NCBI GenBank assembly: GCA_022758985.1
Contig: JAEMQC010000024.1
Location: forward strand, 1-30,453
Source of the DNA: Campylobacteraceae bacterium
Lineage (GTDB): Bacteria; Campylobacterota; Campylobacteria; Campylobacterales; UBA6016
DNA length: 30,453 nucleotides
Direction: 5' to 3'
Within the stretch, counting starts at the first letter, position 1, and each line of letters begins with the position of its first letter. Shown in pieces: positions 1 to 7,756 of the stretch. The notes below the pieces were generated by a model, which saw nothing but the letters and a program-made list of their open reading frames with translations, searched no databases and was not told the DNA's origin. A program made the translations under genes and the position numbers.

Positions 1-731
1 TGCAAAAATACTGCGCAAGCGGAAACGATTTTTTAATATTCCACGCACTAAGAAAAGAGGATAGGAGCGCTCTGGCTATTAAAATGTGCGATAGGCATTT
101 CGGATTTGGAGCTGACGGGCTTATCGTACTCGTACCGCACGAAACCCTGGATTTTGAATGGCAGTTTTATAACTCCGACGGCTCTGAGGCCAATATGTGC
201 GGCAACGGTACGAGGGCGACCGCACTCTATGCCTATGATAACGGCCTTGCGGGAATAGAGCAAGCTTTTTTGACCGGAGCCGGAGTTATTAAAACAAAAA
301 TTTTTGAAAACAGAGTCGTAGAAACCGAACTCACAAAACCGATAGTAGTGAAAGATAAATTTACGGAAAACGGTTTTGAATGGATGCTAATAGACACAGG
401 GGTGCCTCATCTGGTTGCGAAAACGTCAAAAGGTTTTTTTGATAACGAGCTAGCAAGAGAGCTAAGAGAAAAATATAATGCGAACGTCAACTTCTTTAGC
501 TTTGAAGAGGGAGTGCTTAGAGTTAGAACCTTTGAGCGCGGAGTAGAAGCCGAGACGCTGGCGTGCGGCACAGGAATGGCTGCGTGCGCCTATTCGATTA
601 GCCTTACAACGCCTGAAATTTCGGAGTTTGCCGTAAGGCCAAAAAGCGATGAAAAAATTACGATTAAGGTTAAAAATGAACAAATTTTGTTCAGCGGCGA
701 GGTTAAAAGGGTTGGTAGCTGTTTAAGTTAG
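1..731 (+). CDS. dapF: Diaminopimelate epimerase, 5' end just outside window
   Basis: DapF converts LL- to meso-diaminopimelate in the cytoplasm, the last step before meso-DAP is used for lysine and peptidoglycan. The reading frame is open from position 3 (first full codon CAA), and the visible protein begins QKYCASGNDF, the usual DapF N-terminus, so only a few codons are missing; the TG at positions 1-2 could even be the end of an ATG. Both catalytic cysteines are visible, in MCGNGTRA and in ACGTGMAA, the paired thiols of this cofactor-independent racemase family. The visible 242 residues match the roughly 250-residue epsilonproteobacterial enzyme. The first internal ATG (84) would remove the conserved ASGNDF motif and is not the start. 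The gene ends at TAG, 57 bp before the next gene on the same strand. Confidence 0.95.
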   Translation, partial: QKYCASGNDFLIFHALRKEDRSALAIKMCDRHFGFGADGLIVLVPHETLDFEWQFYNSDGSEANMCGNGTRATALYAYDNGLAGIEQAFLTGAGVIKTKIFENRVVETELTKPIVVKDKFTENGFEWMLIDTGVPHLVAKTSKGFFDNELARELREKYNANVNFFSFEEGVLRVRTFERGVEAETLACGTGMAACAYSISLTTPEISEFAVRPKSDEKITIKVKNEQILFSGEVKRVGSCLS

Positions 732-788
732 GGGTTGACTTTTCTGGTAAAATTATAACTCCAATTTAAAGAAATAAAAGGAGGAGTT

Positions 789-1556
789 ATGCTGCCAAGG
801 TTCTTAACAGTATATGTCTCACTTTTGTTTGCGGCATTCGCATTCGATAATACAAAAGGCCAAAAAGAGGCTTCCTGGAATAGGATTTTAGAAGAAAGTC
901 CGGATAGAAAACAAACATTCGTAAATATGTTGCTTCCTTTAATAAACGAGCAAAACCAAAAGATACTAAAAGACAGGGAGTTTATTACAAACTTCTTTGA
1001 GAAATATCCAAACTCTCAAAGCGACGCCAAAATATCGGCGGGCGACTATGCAAAACTCTTAGAAATCGCATCTACATATAAAGTAGGCGGTCTATTCGAC
1101 AAAAAAGAGTACTTCGAAAAAATCGACACGATACCGGCGTCCCTCGTACTATCTCAAGCAGCGCTTGAGAGCGGCTGGGGAAGCAGCAGGGTATCGCTAG
1201 CGTCAAACAACCTGTTTGGACAAAAGAGCTTCGGGGCTAAAAAACATATAAAAGCAATCGGAAACCCGAATGTTAAATATGCGGCATTCGATAGCATAGG
1301 TGACGCCGTAACATCTTATATGACAAATCTAAATTCACATGAAGCATACAGGGAGTTTAGAAAAAAAAGAGCCGATACAAGGCTTAAGAATATAGAGTTT
1401 ACAGGTCTGAAAGCTGCAAAAACACTCATTAACTACTCAGATGTAGGCAACTACACCGCAATGTTATCTACGATGATAAAATCATACTTTAGCGCTTACG
1501 ACGAAGCAAAAAGCATTATAGGCACGAGTGCTGCAACTATACGTCTTATATATTGA
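789..1556 (+). CDS. Exported glucosaminidase / Bax-like peptidoglycan hydrolase
   Basis: A 255-residue protein with an N-terminal hydrophobic segment (about residues 4-18) consistent with a signal peptide, so probably periplasmic. The core around residues 115-150 has PASLVLSQAALESGWG followed by NNLFGQKS, the signature of the Glucosaminidase family (PF01832; FlgJ C-terminus and E. coli Bax are relatives); E127 in ALESGWG is the expected catalytic glutamate. The family cleaves the GlcNAc-MurNAc bond in peptidoglycan. It lacks the FlgJ N-terminal rod-cap domain, so it resembles stand-alone Bax-type enzymes rather than FlgJ. A strong ribosome site (AAAGGAGG) lies just before the ATG. The gene stands between dapF and the convergent prfA. 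Its specific role, whether cell shape, flagellar assembly or turnover, cannot be told from sequence. Confidence 0.85.
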   Translation: MLPRFLTVYVSLLFAAFAFDNTKGQKEASWNRILEESPDRKQTFVNMLLPLINEQNQKILKDREFITNFFEKYPNSQSDAKISAGDYAKLLEIASTYKVGGLFDKKEYFEKIDTIPASLVLSQAALESGWGSSRVSLASNNLFGQKSFGAKKHIKAIGNPNVKYAAFDSIGDAVTSYMTNLNSHEAYREFRKKRADTRLKNIEFTGLKAAKTLINYSDVGNYTAMLSTMIKSYFSAYDEAKSIIGTSAATIRLIY

Positions 1557-1565
1557 CATTAGCCA

Positions 1566-1585
1566 AAAAGGAGGCTTTAGGCCTC
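1566..1585 (-). terminator. Putative intrinsic terminator of prfA
   Basis: Read on the minus strand, a 5-bp GC-rich stem (GAGGC at 1585-1581 pairing with GCCTC at 1575-1571, loop CTAAA that contains the prfA stop codon) is followed by C and a run of five T (1570-1566 region). The stem is short, so strength is uncertain. The same hairpin sits between the two converging genes and could also act weakly on the plus strand. Confidence 0.45.
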
Positions 1586-2644
1586 TGTTTCTTTTAGCTT
1601 CTCTGCTTGAAAATAGATGGTACACGGCTCTATAATCTCGTCAAAAAGACCGCCCTGCATAATCGCATCTAGTCTATAAAGAGTAAGCCCTATCCTATGG
1701 TCCGTAATTCTGTTTTGAGGATAGTTATACGTCCTAATCCTCTCGCTTCTATCGCCGCTTCCAACTTGTGATTTTCTAGACTCTCCCGTAGCGGCTTGCT
1801 GCTCTTGTAGCTTTATTTCGTAAAGCCTTGATTTTAAAATTTTAATTGCCTTGTCTTTATTTTTATGCTGCGACTTTTCATCCTGAATTGCGACAGAAAT
1901 GCCGGTCGAAATATGCGTTACCCTAACCGCCGAATCCGTAGTATTTACAGATTGTCCGCCGTTTCCGCCGGATCTATACACGTCAATCCTAAGCTCACTC
2001 TCTTTTAGCTCTATCTCTATGTCGTCGACTTCCGGAATAACCGCCACGGTTACGGCCGAAGTATGCAGTCTTCCTTGCGTTTCAGTCGCGGGTACCCTCT
2101 GCACCCTATGTACGCCGCCTTCGTATTTTAGCTTTGAATATACTTTGTCGCCTTTAACGAGAAGCGTAATATCTTTATAGCCGCCAACATCGCTCTCTGC
2201 GCTTGACACTATCTCGACTTTCCAGCCTTTACTCTCTGCATATCTTATATACGCCTTACACAGATCTCCGGCAAAAAGCCCAGCCTCGTCACCACCGGTT
2301 CCGGCTCTAATCTCAAGATATGTATTTCTATCGTCATTAGGATCTTTTGGGACGAGCAGAAGTTTTATCTTATCCTCGAGCTGAGGCCTTCTCTCTTCAA
2401 GCTCTTTTAGCTCCATTTTTGCAAGCTCGCCGAGTTCGGCATCGTCAAGAAGCGCCTTGTTGTCTTCTATATCTCGCATCAGCTTTTGGTATTCCCTTGA
2501 CGCCTCTACGATCTCCGAGAGCGACGACTGCTCTTTTGAGAGCTCTGTCATTCTTTTTATATCAGTAGCTATATCTTGCTCGGACAGAAGTCTGGTTATT
2601 TCATCATATCTATCAATGAACGGTTGTAGTTTATCTTGCAGCAT
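1577..2644 (-). CDS. prfA: Peptide chain release factor 1
   Basis: RF1 recognises UAA and UAG in the ribosomal A site and triggers peptidyl-tRNA hydrolysis. The 355-residue protein has the family's usual length. The stop-codon-reading PxT tripeptide is present as PAT (residues 185-187, within VPATETQGR), which separates RF1 from RF2 (SPF). The catalytic GGQ is at residues 229-231 (GGNGGQSVNTTDSAVR); its glutamine is normally methylated by PrmC. The N-terminal part (1-100) is the helical domain 1. The ATG at 2644 lies 87 nt downstream of rpsT on the same strand, so the two probably share a transcript, with a GC-rich hairpin between them. Confidence 0.97.
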   Translation of the reverse strand: MLQDKLQPFIDRYDEITRLLSEQDIATDIKRMTELSKEQSSLSEIVEASREYQKLMRDIEDNKALLDDAELGELAKMELKELEERRPQLEDKIKLLLVPKDPNDDRNTYLEIRAGTGGDEAGLFAGDLCKAYIRYAESKGWKVEIVSSAESDVGGYKDITLLVKGDKVYSKLKYEGGVHRVQRVPATETQGRLHTSAVTVAVIPEVDDIEIELKESELRIDVYRSGGNGGQSVNTTDSAVRVTHISTGISVAIQDEKSQHKNKDKAIKILKSRLYEIKLQEQQAATGESRKSQVGSGDRSERIRTYNYPQNRITDHRIGLTLYRLDAIMQGGLFDEIIEPCTIYFQAEKLKETEA

Positions 2645-2671
2645 ATCAGTTCCAAATGGATTTTTATTTTC

Positions 2672-2687
2672 CCCGCCGAAAGGCGGG
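2672..2687. other. GNRA-loop hairpin between rpsT and prfA
   Basis: Perfect 6-bp inverted repeat CCCGCC / GGCGGG with a GAAA tetraloop on the plus strand (TTTC on the minus strand, which is the transcribed sense here). It is not followed by a T-run on the minus strand, so it is not a canonical terminator; it may be a processing or attenuation site separating rpsT from prfA. Confidence 0.4.
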
Positions 2688-2731
2688 ATTTTGAAGAGTA
2701 TTTAATTAAAGCGGGTGATAAATTGTTTTTG

Positions 2732-3001
2732 TTAAGCGGCTTTTATAGTGTTTACAAGTTTTGCAAGTCTGCCAACTTTTCTAGCAGCGCTGTTTTTCTT
2801 TAGGAAGCCTTTTGATACGAATTTATGAAGTTCTTGGTTTGCAACTTTTAGCGCAGCTTCAGCAGCAACTCCATCTTTTTTTGCAACTGCGCCTCTAACT
2901 TCTTTTACTATGTTTTTAAGTTTTGTTCTGTAGACTCTATTTCTAGCCGTTCTTTTTTCAGTCTGTCTGATTCTCTTTTCGGCTGATTTATGATTTGCCA
3001 T
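2732..3001 (-). CDS. rpsT: 30S ribosomal protein S20
   Basis: An 89-residue, highly basic, lysine/arginine- and alanine-rich protein beginning MANHKSAEKRIRQ, the typical S20 N-terminus, and ending in the conserved helical segment AARKVGRLAKLVNTI. S20 binds the 5' and 3' minor domains of 16S rRNA at the foot of the small subunit. AAAGGA lies upstream of the ATG. The gene is divergent from glmM and upstream of prfA in the same direction, a pairing common in Campylobacterota. Confidence 0.96.
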   Translation of the reverse strand: MANHKSAEKRIRQTEKRTARNRVYRTKLKNIVKEVRGAVAKKDGVAAEAALKVANQELHKFVSKGFLKKNSAARKVGRLAKLVNTIKAA

Positions 3002-3050
3002 TTTGAATATTCCTTTTGTTTATTTAATTTTTTAAAAAAATTTTTTCGCA

Positions 3051-3056
3051 ATTTTA
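3051..3056 (-). promoter_or_regulatory. -10 element of rpsT
   Basis: TAAAAT on the minus strand, in an AT-rich stretch about 50 nt upstream of the rpsT start. Campylobacter sigma-70 promoters depend mainly on a good -10 box with no clear -35, and this fits. Confidence 0.4.
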
Positions 3057-3094
3057 CCAGTTTTTTCATAAAACATTTTTTAATAACATCTTTA

Positions 3095-3103
3095 TGCTAT
3101 ACT
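3095..3103 (+). promoter_or_regulatory. Extended -10 element of glmM
   Basis: TGC followed by TATACT (TATACT at 3098-3103), an extended -10 box, preceded by an A/T-rich stretch. The expected start of transcription near 3110 gives a leader of about 27 nt before the glmM ATG. Confidence 0.45.
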
Positions 3104-3136
3104 CCACACCCAAAAAAACTTAGAGAGAAACCATAT

Positions 3137-4477
3137 ATGAAACTATTCGGTACCGACGGCGTAAGAGGAAAAGCCGGCAAAGAGCTAAACGTAAACTTGG
3201 CGCTCAAGCTAGCCATGGCGGCAGGCATACACTTTAGAAAAAAATCGGTAACCAACAAGATACTAATAGGAAAAGACACCAGAAGAAGCGGCTACATGCT
3301 TGAAAACGCAATAGTGGCAGGTCTTACCGCTGTTGGATACGATTGCGTACAGATAGGCCCAATGCCGACTCCGGCTATTGCGTTTTTGACGGAAGATATG
3401 AGATGCGACGCCGGAATTATGATAAGTGCAAGCCACAACGCATACTACGATAACGGGATAAAGTTTTTTGACAACGAAGGCAATAAGCTAAATACGGAAA
3501 TAGAGGCTTTAATAGAGCAGCTTTATGCCGACGAAGAAGCGATAGAGTTTGGCCAAAAGAAAGAAAAAGAGATAGGCTCATCAAAAAGAATAGATGACGT
3601 TATTGGTAGATACATCGTTCATATCAAAAACTCTTTCCCAAAACACCTCTCTCTAAAAGGCGTACGCATAGTCGTAGACGCCGCCAACGGGGCTGCATAT
3701 AAGGTTGCGCCTACGATATTCTCCGAACTAGGCGCAGATCTCATAGTAATCAACGATGAACCAAACGGCTTTAATATAAACGAAAAATGCGGCGCCTTAC
3801 ATCCTGGTAAGCTTGCCGAAGAGGTTTTAAAGTTTAGAGCCGATATAGGCTTTGCGCTTGACGGCGACGCCGACAGACTCGTCGTAGTCGACGAAAAAGG
3901 AAACGTAGTGGACGGCGACAAACTGATAGCCGCACTGGCAATACATCTTAAAAACCAAAACCTACTAAAAAACTCGGCGGTCGTGGCGACCGTTATGAGC
4001 AACGGGGCTTTGGAAGATTTTTTCACCTCAAACGGCATAAAGCTATTTAGATGCAACGTCGGCGACAAACACGTATTGGAAGTAATGCAAAAAGAAGATC
4101 TCAACTTCGGCGGCGAACAAAGCGGACACATCGTATTTAGCGACTATGCAAAAACAGGCGATGGGCTAGCTAGCGCACTTCAAACGATGGCATACGTACT
4201 ATCTACCGGCAAGCCGGCAAGCGTGGCGTTAAATCCTTTCGAGCTGTATCCGCAACTTCAAGAGGCCATAAATGTCAAAACAAAAAAACCGCTCGAAGAG
4301 ATACCTGGATTTGTGCAAAAAGTTGCCGATATCGAAAGCAAAAAGATCAGACACCTGATAAGATATTCGGGGACCGAAAACAAGCTGAGAGTGCTGCTTG
4401 AAGGTAAAAGCGAAGCAATATTGGCAAAAGAGATGGAATCTCTCGTAGATTACCTCAAAAGCGCACTGAATGCTTAA
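3137..4477 (+). CDS. glmM: Phosphoglucosamine mutase
   Basis: GlmM converts glucosamine-6-phosphate to glucosamine-1-phosphate on the way to UDP-GlcNAc. I place the start at the ATG at 3137, giving MKLFGTDGVRG, the standard GlmM N-terminus, and 446 residues; the frame stays open upstream to 2990 but that part crosses the divergent promoter region and has no family resemblance. All four active-site loops are visible: the phosphoserine loop SASHN (about residues 97-101), the metal loop DGDADR, the sugar loop GGEQSGH and the phosphate-binding RYSGTENKLRV near the C-terminus. The last 8 nt overlap lspA, so the two are translationally coupled. Confidence 0.96.
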   Translation: MKLFGTDGVRGKAGKELNVNLALKLAMAAGIHFRKKSVTNKILIGKDTRRSGYMLENAIVAGLTAVGYDCVQIGPMPTPAIAFLTEDMRCDAGIMISASHNAYYDNGIKFFDNEGNKLNTEIEALIEQLYADEEAIEFGQKKEKEIGSSKRIDDVIGRYIVHIKNSFPKHLSLKGVRIVVDAANGAAYKVAPTIFSELGADLIVINDEPNGFNINEKCGALHPGKLAEEVLKFRADIGFALDGDADRLVVVDEKGNVVDGDKLIAALAIHLKNQNLLKNSAVVATVMSNGALEDFFTSNGIKLFRCNVGDKHVLEVMQKEDLNFGGEQSGHIVFSDYAKTGDGLASALQTMAYVLSTGKPASVALNPFELYPQLQEAINVKTKKPLEEIPGFVQKVADIESKKIRHLIRYSGTENKLRVLLEGKSEAILAKEMESLVDYLKSALNA

Positions 4478-4904
4478 AAAAATCTCCTTTTTTATGGCTA
4501 TAGCAGTTCTTGCTATAGCGGCCGACCAATATATAAAATCGATTATTTTGGACGGATTTCGATGGTATAGCGACTACGTATCGATAATATTTACGCTAAA
4601 CGACGGCGTAGCTTTTAGCATGCTCTCATTTTTGCAAAGCTACCTCAAATATCTACAGATAGCGGTCTTGTTTTTTGCGCTTATCTACTGCTCCTCAGCC
4701 GGATATATCAAAAAATATCCGTTAGAGCTTGGGCTAATATTTGGTTCTGGCATATCAAATATTTACGACAGGTTTATCCACGGCGGTGTCGTAGACTATG
4801 TTTACTATCATCACTGGTTCGAGTTTGCGGTATTTAATCTAGCAGACGTGCTTATAGATTTGGGTGTTTTAATGCTCATCATAAAACTCTTAAAGAAGAA
4901 ATAA
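4470..4904 (+). CDS. lspA: Lipoprotein signal peptidase (signal peptidase II)
   Basis: An inner-membrane aspartyl protease that removes the signal peptide from diacylglyceryl-modified prolipoproteins. The 144-residue protein has four hydrophobic segments (about 5-20, 60-75, 84-95, 124-140). The conserved boxes are present: SNIYDR (D100), VVDY (D109) and FNLADV (D126), including the catalytic aspartate pair. The usual GN before the first box is SN here. It starts inside the end of glmM. Its substrates would include the sequon-rich lipoprotein at 12925. Confidence 0.93.
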   Translation: MLKKISFFMAIAVLAIAADQYIKSIILDGFRWYSDYVSIIFTLNDGVAFSMLSFLQSYLKYLQIAVLFFALIYCSSAGYIKKYPLELGLIFGSGISNIYDRFIHGGVVDYVYYHHWFEFAVFNLADVLIDLGVLMLIIKLLKKK

Positions 4905-4913
4905 TGAACACTC

Positions 4914-4922
4914 TGCTAAAAT
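4914..4922 (+). promoter_or_regulatory. Extended -10 element of tRNA-Val / thrS
   Basis: TGC followed by TAAAAT (4917-4922), an extended -10 box. The predicted start near 4929 is about 8 nt upstream of the tRNA-Val 5' end, so the promoter would drive tRNA-Val and probably thrS-infC. Confidence 0.5.
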
Positions 4923-4936
4923 TCAACTCCGCATTT

Positions 4937-5012
4937 GGTCGCGTAGCTCAGTTGGTAGAGCACTACCTTGACATGGTAGTGGTCACAGGTTCGAGTCCTG
5001 TCGTGGCCACCA
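4937..5012 (+). tRNA. tRNA-Val (anticodon GAC)
   Basis: A full 76-nt cloverleaf. The 7-bp acceptor stem GGTCGCG pairs with CGTGGCC with two G-T wobbles. The D arm contains AGCTCAGTTGGTAGAGC, the anticodon stem is CTACC/GGTAG with a seven-base loop TTGACAT (anticodon GAC at 4970-4972), and the T arm is ACAGG-TTCGAGT-CCTGT. The discriminator A at 5009 is followed by an encoded CCA. It lies 28 nt before the thrS start codon and is probably excised from a common transcript. Confidence 0.97.
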
Positions 5013-5040
5013 TTTTAAATACAATCCCACAAGGCAATAA

Positions 5041-6855
5041 TTGAAAGATATACTTGGCTATAAGCTAGAGGATCAAATCATAGATACTCAAAGCGCACAA
5101 TCGATAAATCTGCAAAACTCCCAAGAAATAATTTTTGACAATTCCAAAGAAGCATTAGAAATCATAAGACACTCGACGGCTCACTTGATGGCCGAAGCGA
5201 TAAAAGAGCTTTATCCTGATGCAAAATTTTTTGTAGGGCCTACTGTCGACGAGGGCTTTTATTACGACTTCAAAACCAGCGCAAAGATAGGCGAAGAAGA
5301 TCTTGTCACAATCGAAAAGAAGATGAAAGAGCTAGCCGACAAGGCAAACGAAATAACTAAATACACTATAACGAAAGCCGAAGCTCTTAAAAAATTTGAA
5401 AATGACGAACTAAAACAGGAAGTTCTAAAAAAAATAGACTCCGATGAAATAGGCATCTATGCGCAAGGCGGCTTTGAAGACCTCTGCCGCGGTCCGCACG
5501 TACCGAACACTAAATATCTAAAAAATTTCAAGCTAATTAGAGTAGCCGGCGCATATCTAGGCGGCGACGAATCAAAAGAGATGCTAACCCGTATATACGG
5601 TATAGCATTTGCCGACAAAGAGACGCTAAAAAACTACGTAACAATGCTTGAAGAGGCAAAAAAAAGAGACCACAGAAAAGTAGGTCATGAGCTAGGGCTT
5701 TTTGCCTTTGACGAAGATATCGGTAGCGGCATGCCTATCTGGCTTCCTGCGGGCGCAAGACTCAGAGGAAAACTAGAAAAACTTCTTTACCACGCCCATT
5801 TGGTGAGAGGCTATGAGCCGGTACGAGGGCCAGAGATACTCAAATCCGACCTTTGGAAAAAAAGCGGTCACTACCAAAATTATGGCCAAAATATGTACTT
5901 TACGAATATAGAAGAGGCCGAGTACGGTATCAAGCCGATGAACTGCCTAAGCCATATCAAGATTTTTGACTCTGAGACAAGAGGGCACAAAGAGCTACCT
6001 CTTAAATTCTTTGAATTTGGCGTAGTTCACAGACACGAAAAAAGCGGCGTACTTCACGGATTATTGAGGGTTAGGGAGTTTACGCAAGACGACGCCCATA
6101 TATTCTGTACCGAATCGCAAATAAAATCTGTAATCTACGAGGTAATGGACTTTGTAGATTCGATTATGAAGGCGTTCGACTTCAACTACTCCATAGAGCT
6201 TGCAACAAAGCCGCAAAAAGCGATAGGTTCCGACGAATTCTGGGACAAAGCGACAAAGGCTATAGCGGACGCTCTTGACGAAAAGGGAATGAAATATGAT
6301 ATAGATGAAGGCGGCGGTGCCTTTTATGGTCCGAAAATTGACGTCAAGATAACAGACTGTATCGGTAGAAAATGGCAGTGCGGCACAATTCAGGTAGACC
6401 TAAACCTACCGGATAGATTTGATCTAAACTATACCGATGACAACAATCAAAGAGTTAGACCGGTTATGATCCATAGGGCAATTATAGGCTCATTTGAGAG
6501 ATTTATCGCTATTTTGACAGAGCATTTTGGCGGAGAGTTTCCTTTCTTTATAGCTCCTACGCAAGTAATTTTGGTTCCGATTGGCGAAGCACACGTTGAA
6601 TTCGCAAAAAAAATTCAAAAAGAGCTAATAAGAGCCGATATTTCAGTAAAAGTTTTCGATAAGAACGAAAGCCTTGGCAAAAAAATTAGAAATGCGGAAA
6701 AAGAGAGGGTACCTCTGATCGCCGTAATAGGTGACCAAGAAGTAGCCGACAACAAGGTGTCGCTTAGAGATAGGCGTGAAAAAAGACAATATGAGATGGG
6801 CGTAAACGAATTCGTCGCATCACTTATTGCTAAAAATAACGGGGTATTTATTTGA
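5041..6855 (+). CDS. thrS: Threonine--tRNA ligase
   Basis: Class II synthetase charging tRNA-Thr. The start is TTG at 5041 with AAGG six bases upstream; it gives 604 residues. The editing domain begins with HSTAH (H43/H47) and includes CRGPHVP; the catalytic domain has the zinc ligands C302 (in MNCLSH, where most homologues have MNCPGH), H353 (DDAHIF) and H478 (MIHRAI), the motif 2 segment VVHRHEKSGV, and a C-terminal anticodon-binding domain (about 505-604). Only about 40 residues precede the editing domain, so the N-terminal TGS domain is truncated or vestigial, as in C. jejuni ThrS (about 602 residues versus 642 in E. coli). Its stop overlaps the infC start by 4 nt. Confidence 0.97.
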   Translation: MKDILGYKLEDQIIDTQSAQSINLQNSQEIIFDNSKEALEIIRHSTAHLMAEAIKELYPDAKFFVGPTVDEGFYYDFKTSAKIGEEDLVTIEKKMKELADKANEITKYTITKAEALKKFENDELKQEVLKKIDSDEIGIYAQGGFEDLCRGPHVPNTKYLKNFKLIRVAGAYLGGDESKEMLTRIYGIAFADKETLKNYVTMLEEAKKRDHRKVGHELGLFAFDEDIGSGMPIWLPAGARLRGKLEKLLYHAHLVRGYEPVRGPEILKSDLWKKSGHYQNYGQNMYFTNIEEAEYGIKPMNCLSHIKIFDSETRGHKELPLKFFEFGVVHRHEKSGVLHGLLRVREFTQDDAHIFCTESQIKSVIYEVMDFVDSIMKAFDFNYSIELATKPQKAIGSDEFWDKATKAIADALDEKGMKYDIDEGGGAFYGPKIDVKITDCIGRKWQCGTIQVDLNLPDRFDLNYTDDNNQRVRPVMIHRAIIGSFERFIAILTEHFGGEFPFFIAPTQVILVPIGEAHVEFAKKIQKELIRADISVKVFDKNESLGKKIRNAEKERVPLIAVIGDQEVADNKVSLRDRREKRQYEMGVNEFVASLIAKNNGVFI

Positions 6856-7403
6856 GCAACAACAAAAAAGACGATGTATTACTAAACGAGAGGATAAAGT
6901 TTGATGAAATCAGATGTATCGGTGAAGATGGTGAGCAACACGGCATTATAACTCCACAGGAAGCTATGAAAATAGCAAACCAGAAGGGTCTTGATCTAGT
7001 ACTAATCTCCGCTGATGCAAAGCCACCTGTGTGCAAGATTATGGACTATAGCAAGTTCAAGTATCAGCAAGCCAAAAAAGCCAAAGAGGCCAGAAAAAAA
7101 CAGGTAATTATCGAGATAAAAGAGATCAAGCTCTCTCCTAAAATTGCACAAAACGACATAAACTACAAAGTAAAACATGCCAGAGAGTTTTTGGAAGCAA
7201 AAAAACACGTTAGATTTAGAGTATTCCTAAGCGGTAGAGAGATGGCAAATCCCCAAGCGGGGGTGGTACTTCTAAACCAAATATACGAAATGGTAAAAGA
7301 TATAGGTGATATGGAAAAAGAGCCTATGTTCGAGGGCAGATATGTAAATATGACAGTACTTCCAAAGAAAAGCGCCGTAAAACCCGCAGCTTTTGCAGAA
7401 TAA
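6852..7403 (+). CDS. infC: Translation initiation factor IF-3
   Basis: IF-3 binds the 30S subunit, prevents premature 50S joining and checks start-codon pairing. The 183-residue protein has the N-terminal domain (LLNERIKFDEIRCIGEDG, then AKPPVCKIMDYSKFKYQ about 57-75) and the C-terminal domain with EIKLSPKIAQNDINYK and FRVFLSGREMA. The start codon is TTG, overlapping the thrS TGA as TTGA. E. coli infC uses the rare AUU start for autoregulation; here the start is also non-AUG, which could permit a similar discrimination by IF-3, an inference only. A 129-bp gap separates it from rpmI. Confidence 0.96.
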   Translation: MSNNKKDDVLLNERIKFDEIRCIGEDGEQHGIITPQEAMKIANQKGLDLVLISADAKPPVCKIMDYSKFKYQQAKKAKEARKKQVIIEIKEIKLSPKIAQNDINYKVKHAREFLEAKKHVRFRVFLSGREMANPQAGVVLLNQIYEMVKDIGDMEKEPMFEGRYVNMTVLPKKSAVKPAAFAE

Positions 7404-7416
7404 AAAAACTACAAAC

Positions 7417-7438
7417 GGCTCGGCCTTTGAGCCGAGTC
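7417..7438. other. Hairpin after infC
   Basis: Inverted repeat GGCTCGGC / GCCGAGTC with a 6-base loop CTTTGA (one G-T pair). On the plus strand it is followed by A-rich, not T-rich, sequence, so it is not a canonical terminator. It may slow or partly end transcription from thrS-infC or protect the 3' end; rpmI has its own promoter downstream. Confidence 0.4.
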
Positions 7439-7471
7439 AAAAAAATCCAAAAACTTTAAATTTTAGTTAGA

Positions 7472-7477
7472 TATAAT
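7472..7477 (+). promoter_or_regulatory. -10 element of rpmI-rplT
   Basis: Perfect TATAAT preceded by the T-rich run TTTAAATTTTAGTTAGA, the arrangement typical of Campylobacter sigma-70 promoters. Predicted start of transcription is near 7484, leaving a leader of about 49 nt to the rpmI ATG. Confidence 0.6.
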
Positions 7478-7479
7478 TT

Positions 7480-7512
7480 CGTCCTTAAAATCTGCCCTTC
7501 GGGGTGGGTTTA
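7480..7512 (+). promoter_or_regulatory. UUCG-capped leader hairpin upstream of rpmI
   Basis: The segment AAATCTGCCC - TTCG - GGGTGGGTTT can fold into a stem of about ten pairs (with several G-U) capped by a C(UUCG)G tetraloop, just upstream of the rpmI ribosome site AAGGAG. It may be a stabiliser or part of a ribosomal-protein control region. Confidence 0.35.
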
Positions 7513-7532
7513 ATATTTGCAAGGAGAAGCCG

Positions 7533-7724
7533 ATGCCGAAAATGAAAACGGTTAAGAGTGCGGCTAAGAGATTTAAGGTTAGAAAGTCCTCAATCAAAAG
7601 AGGTGCGGCATTTAGAAGCCACATTCTAACTAAAAAAAGCCCACAAAAAATGAGAAACCTAAAATCTCCAAAAATCGTACACAGCGCAAACATTGACTCT
7701 GTCAATGCGATGCTTTGTATCTAA
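7533..7724 (+). CDS. rpmI: 50S ribosomal protein L35
   Basis: A 63-residue, very basic protein beginning MPKMKTVKSAAKRFKV and containing the family pattern KRGAAFRSHILTKKSPQKMR. L35 sits in the large subunit near the E site. A clear AAGGAG ribosome site lies before the ATG. It is followed by a 117-bp spacer before rplT; in the thrS-infC-rpmI-rplT clusters of other bacteria L35 and L20 are co-regulated by L20. Confidence 0.95.
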   Translation: MPKMKTVKSAAKRFKVRKSSIKRGAAFRSHILTKKSPQKMRNLKSPKIVHSANIDSVNAMLCI

Positions 7725-7756
7725 TAACTGATTTTAGACAATCAAAATAGCAACCA

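Noticed and set aside
735..758. Promoter before the glucosaminidase gene (TTGACT with TAAAAT or TATAAC)
   Set aside because: The spacing between the possible -35 and either -10 (7 or 13 bases) is wrong for sigma-70; a promoter is likely in this 57-bp gap but I cannot place it.
2990..3136. N-terminal extension of glmM
   Set aside because: The open frame reaches 2990, but these residues cross the divergent rpsT/glmM promoter region, show no GlmM similarity, and MKLFGTDGVRG at 3137 is the standard start.
3619..4131. 170-residue minus-strand ORF inside glmM
   Set aside because: It is a serine/proline/alanine-rich mirror of glmM codons with no recognisable domain; the plus-strand gene has all GlmM motifs.
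7417..7438. Intrinsic terminator of infC
   Set aside because: Good stem but followed by A-rich sequence on the plus strand, so it is listed only as a hairpin.
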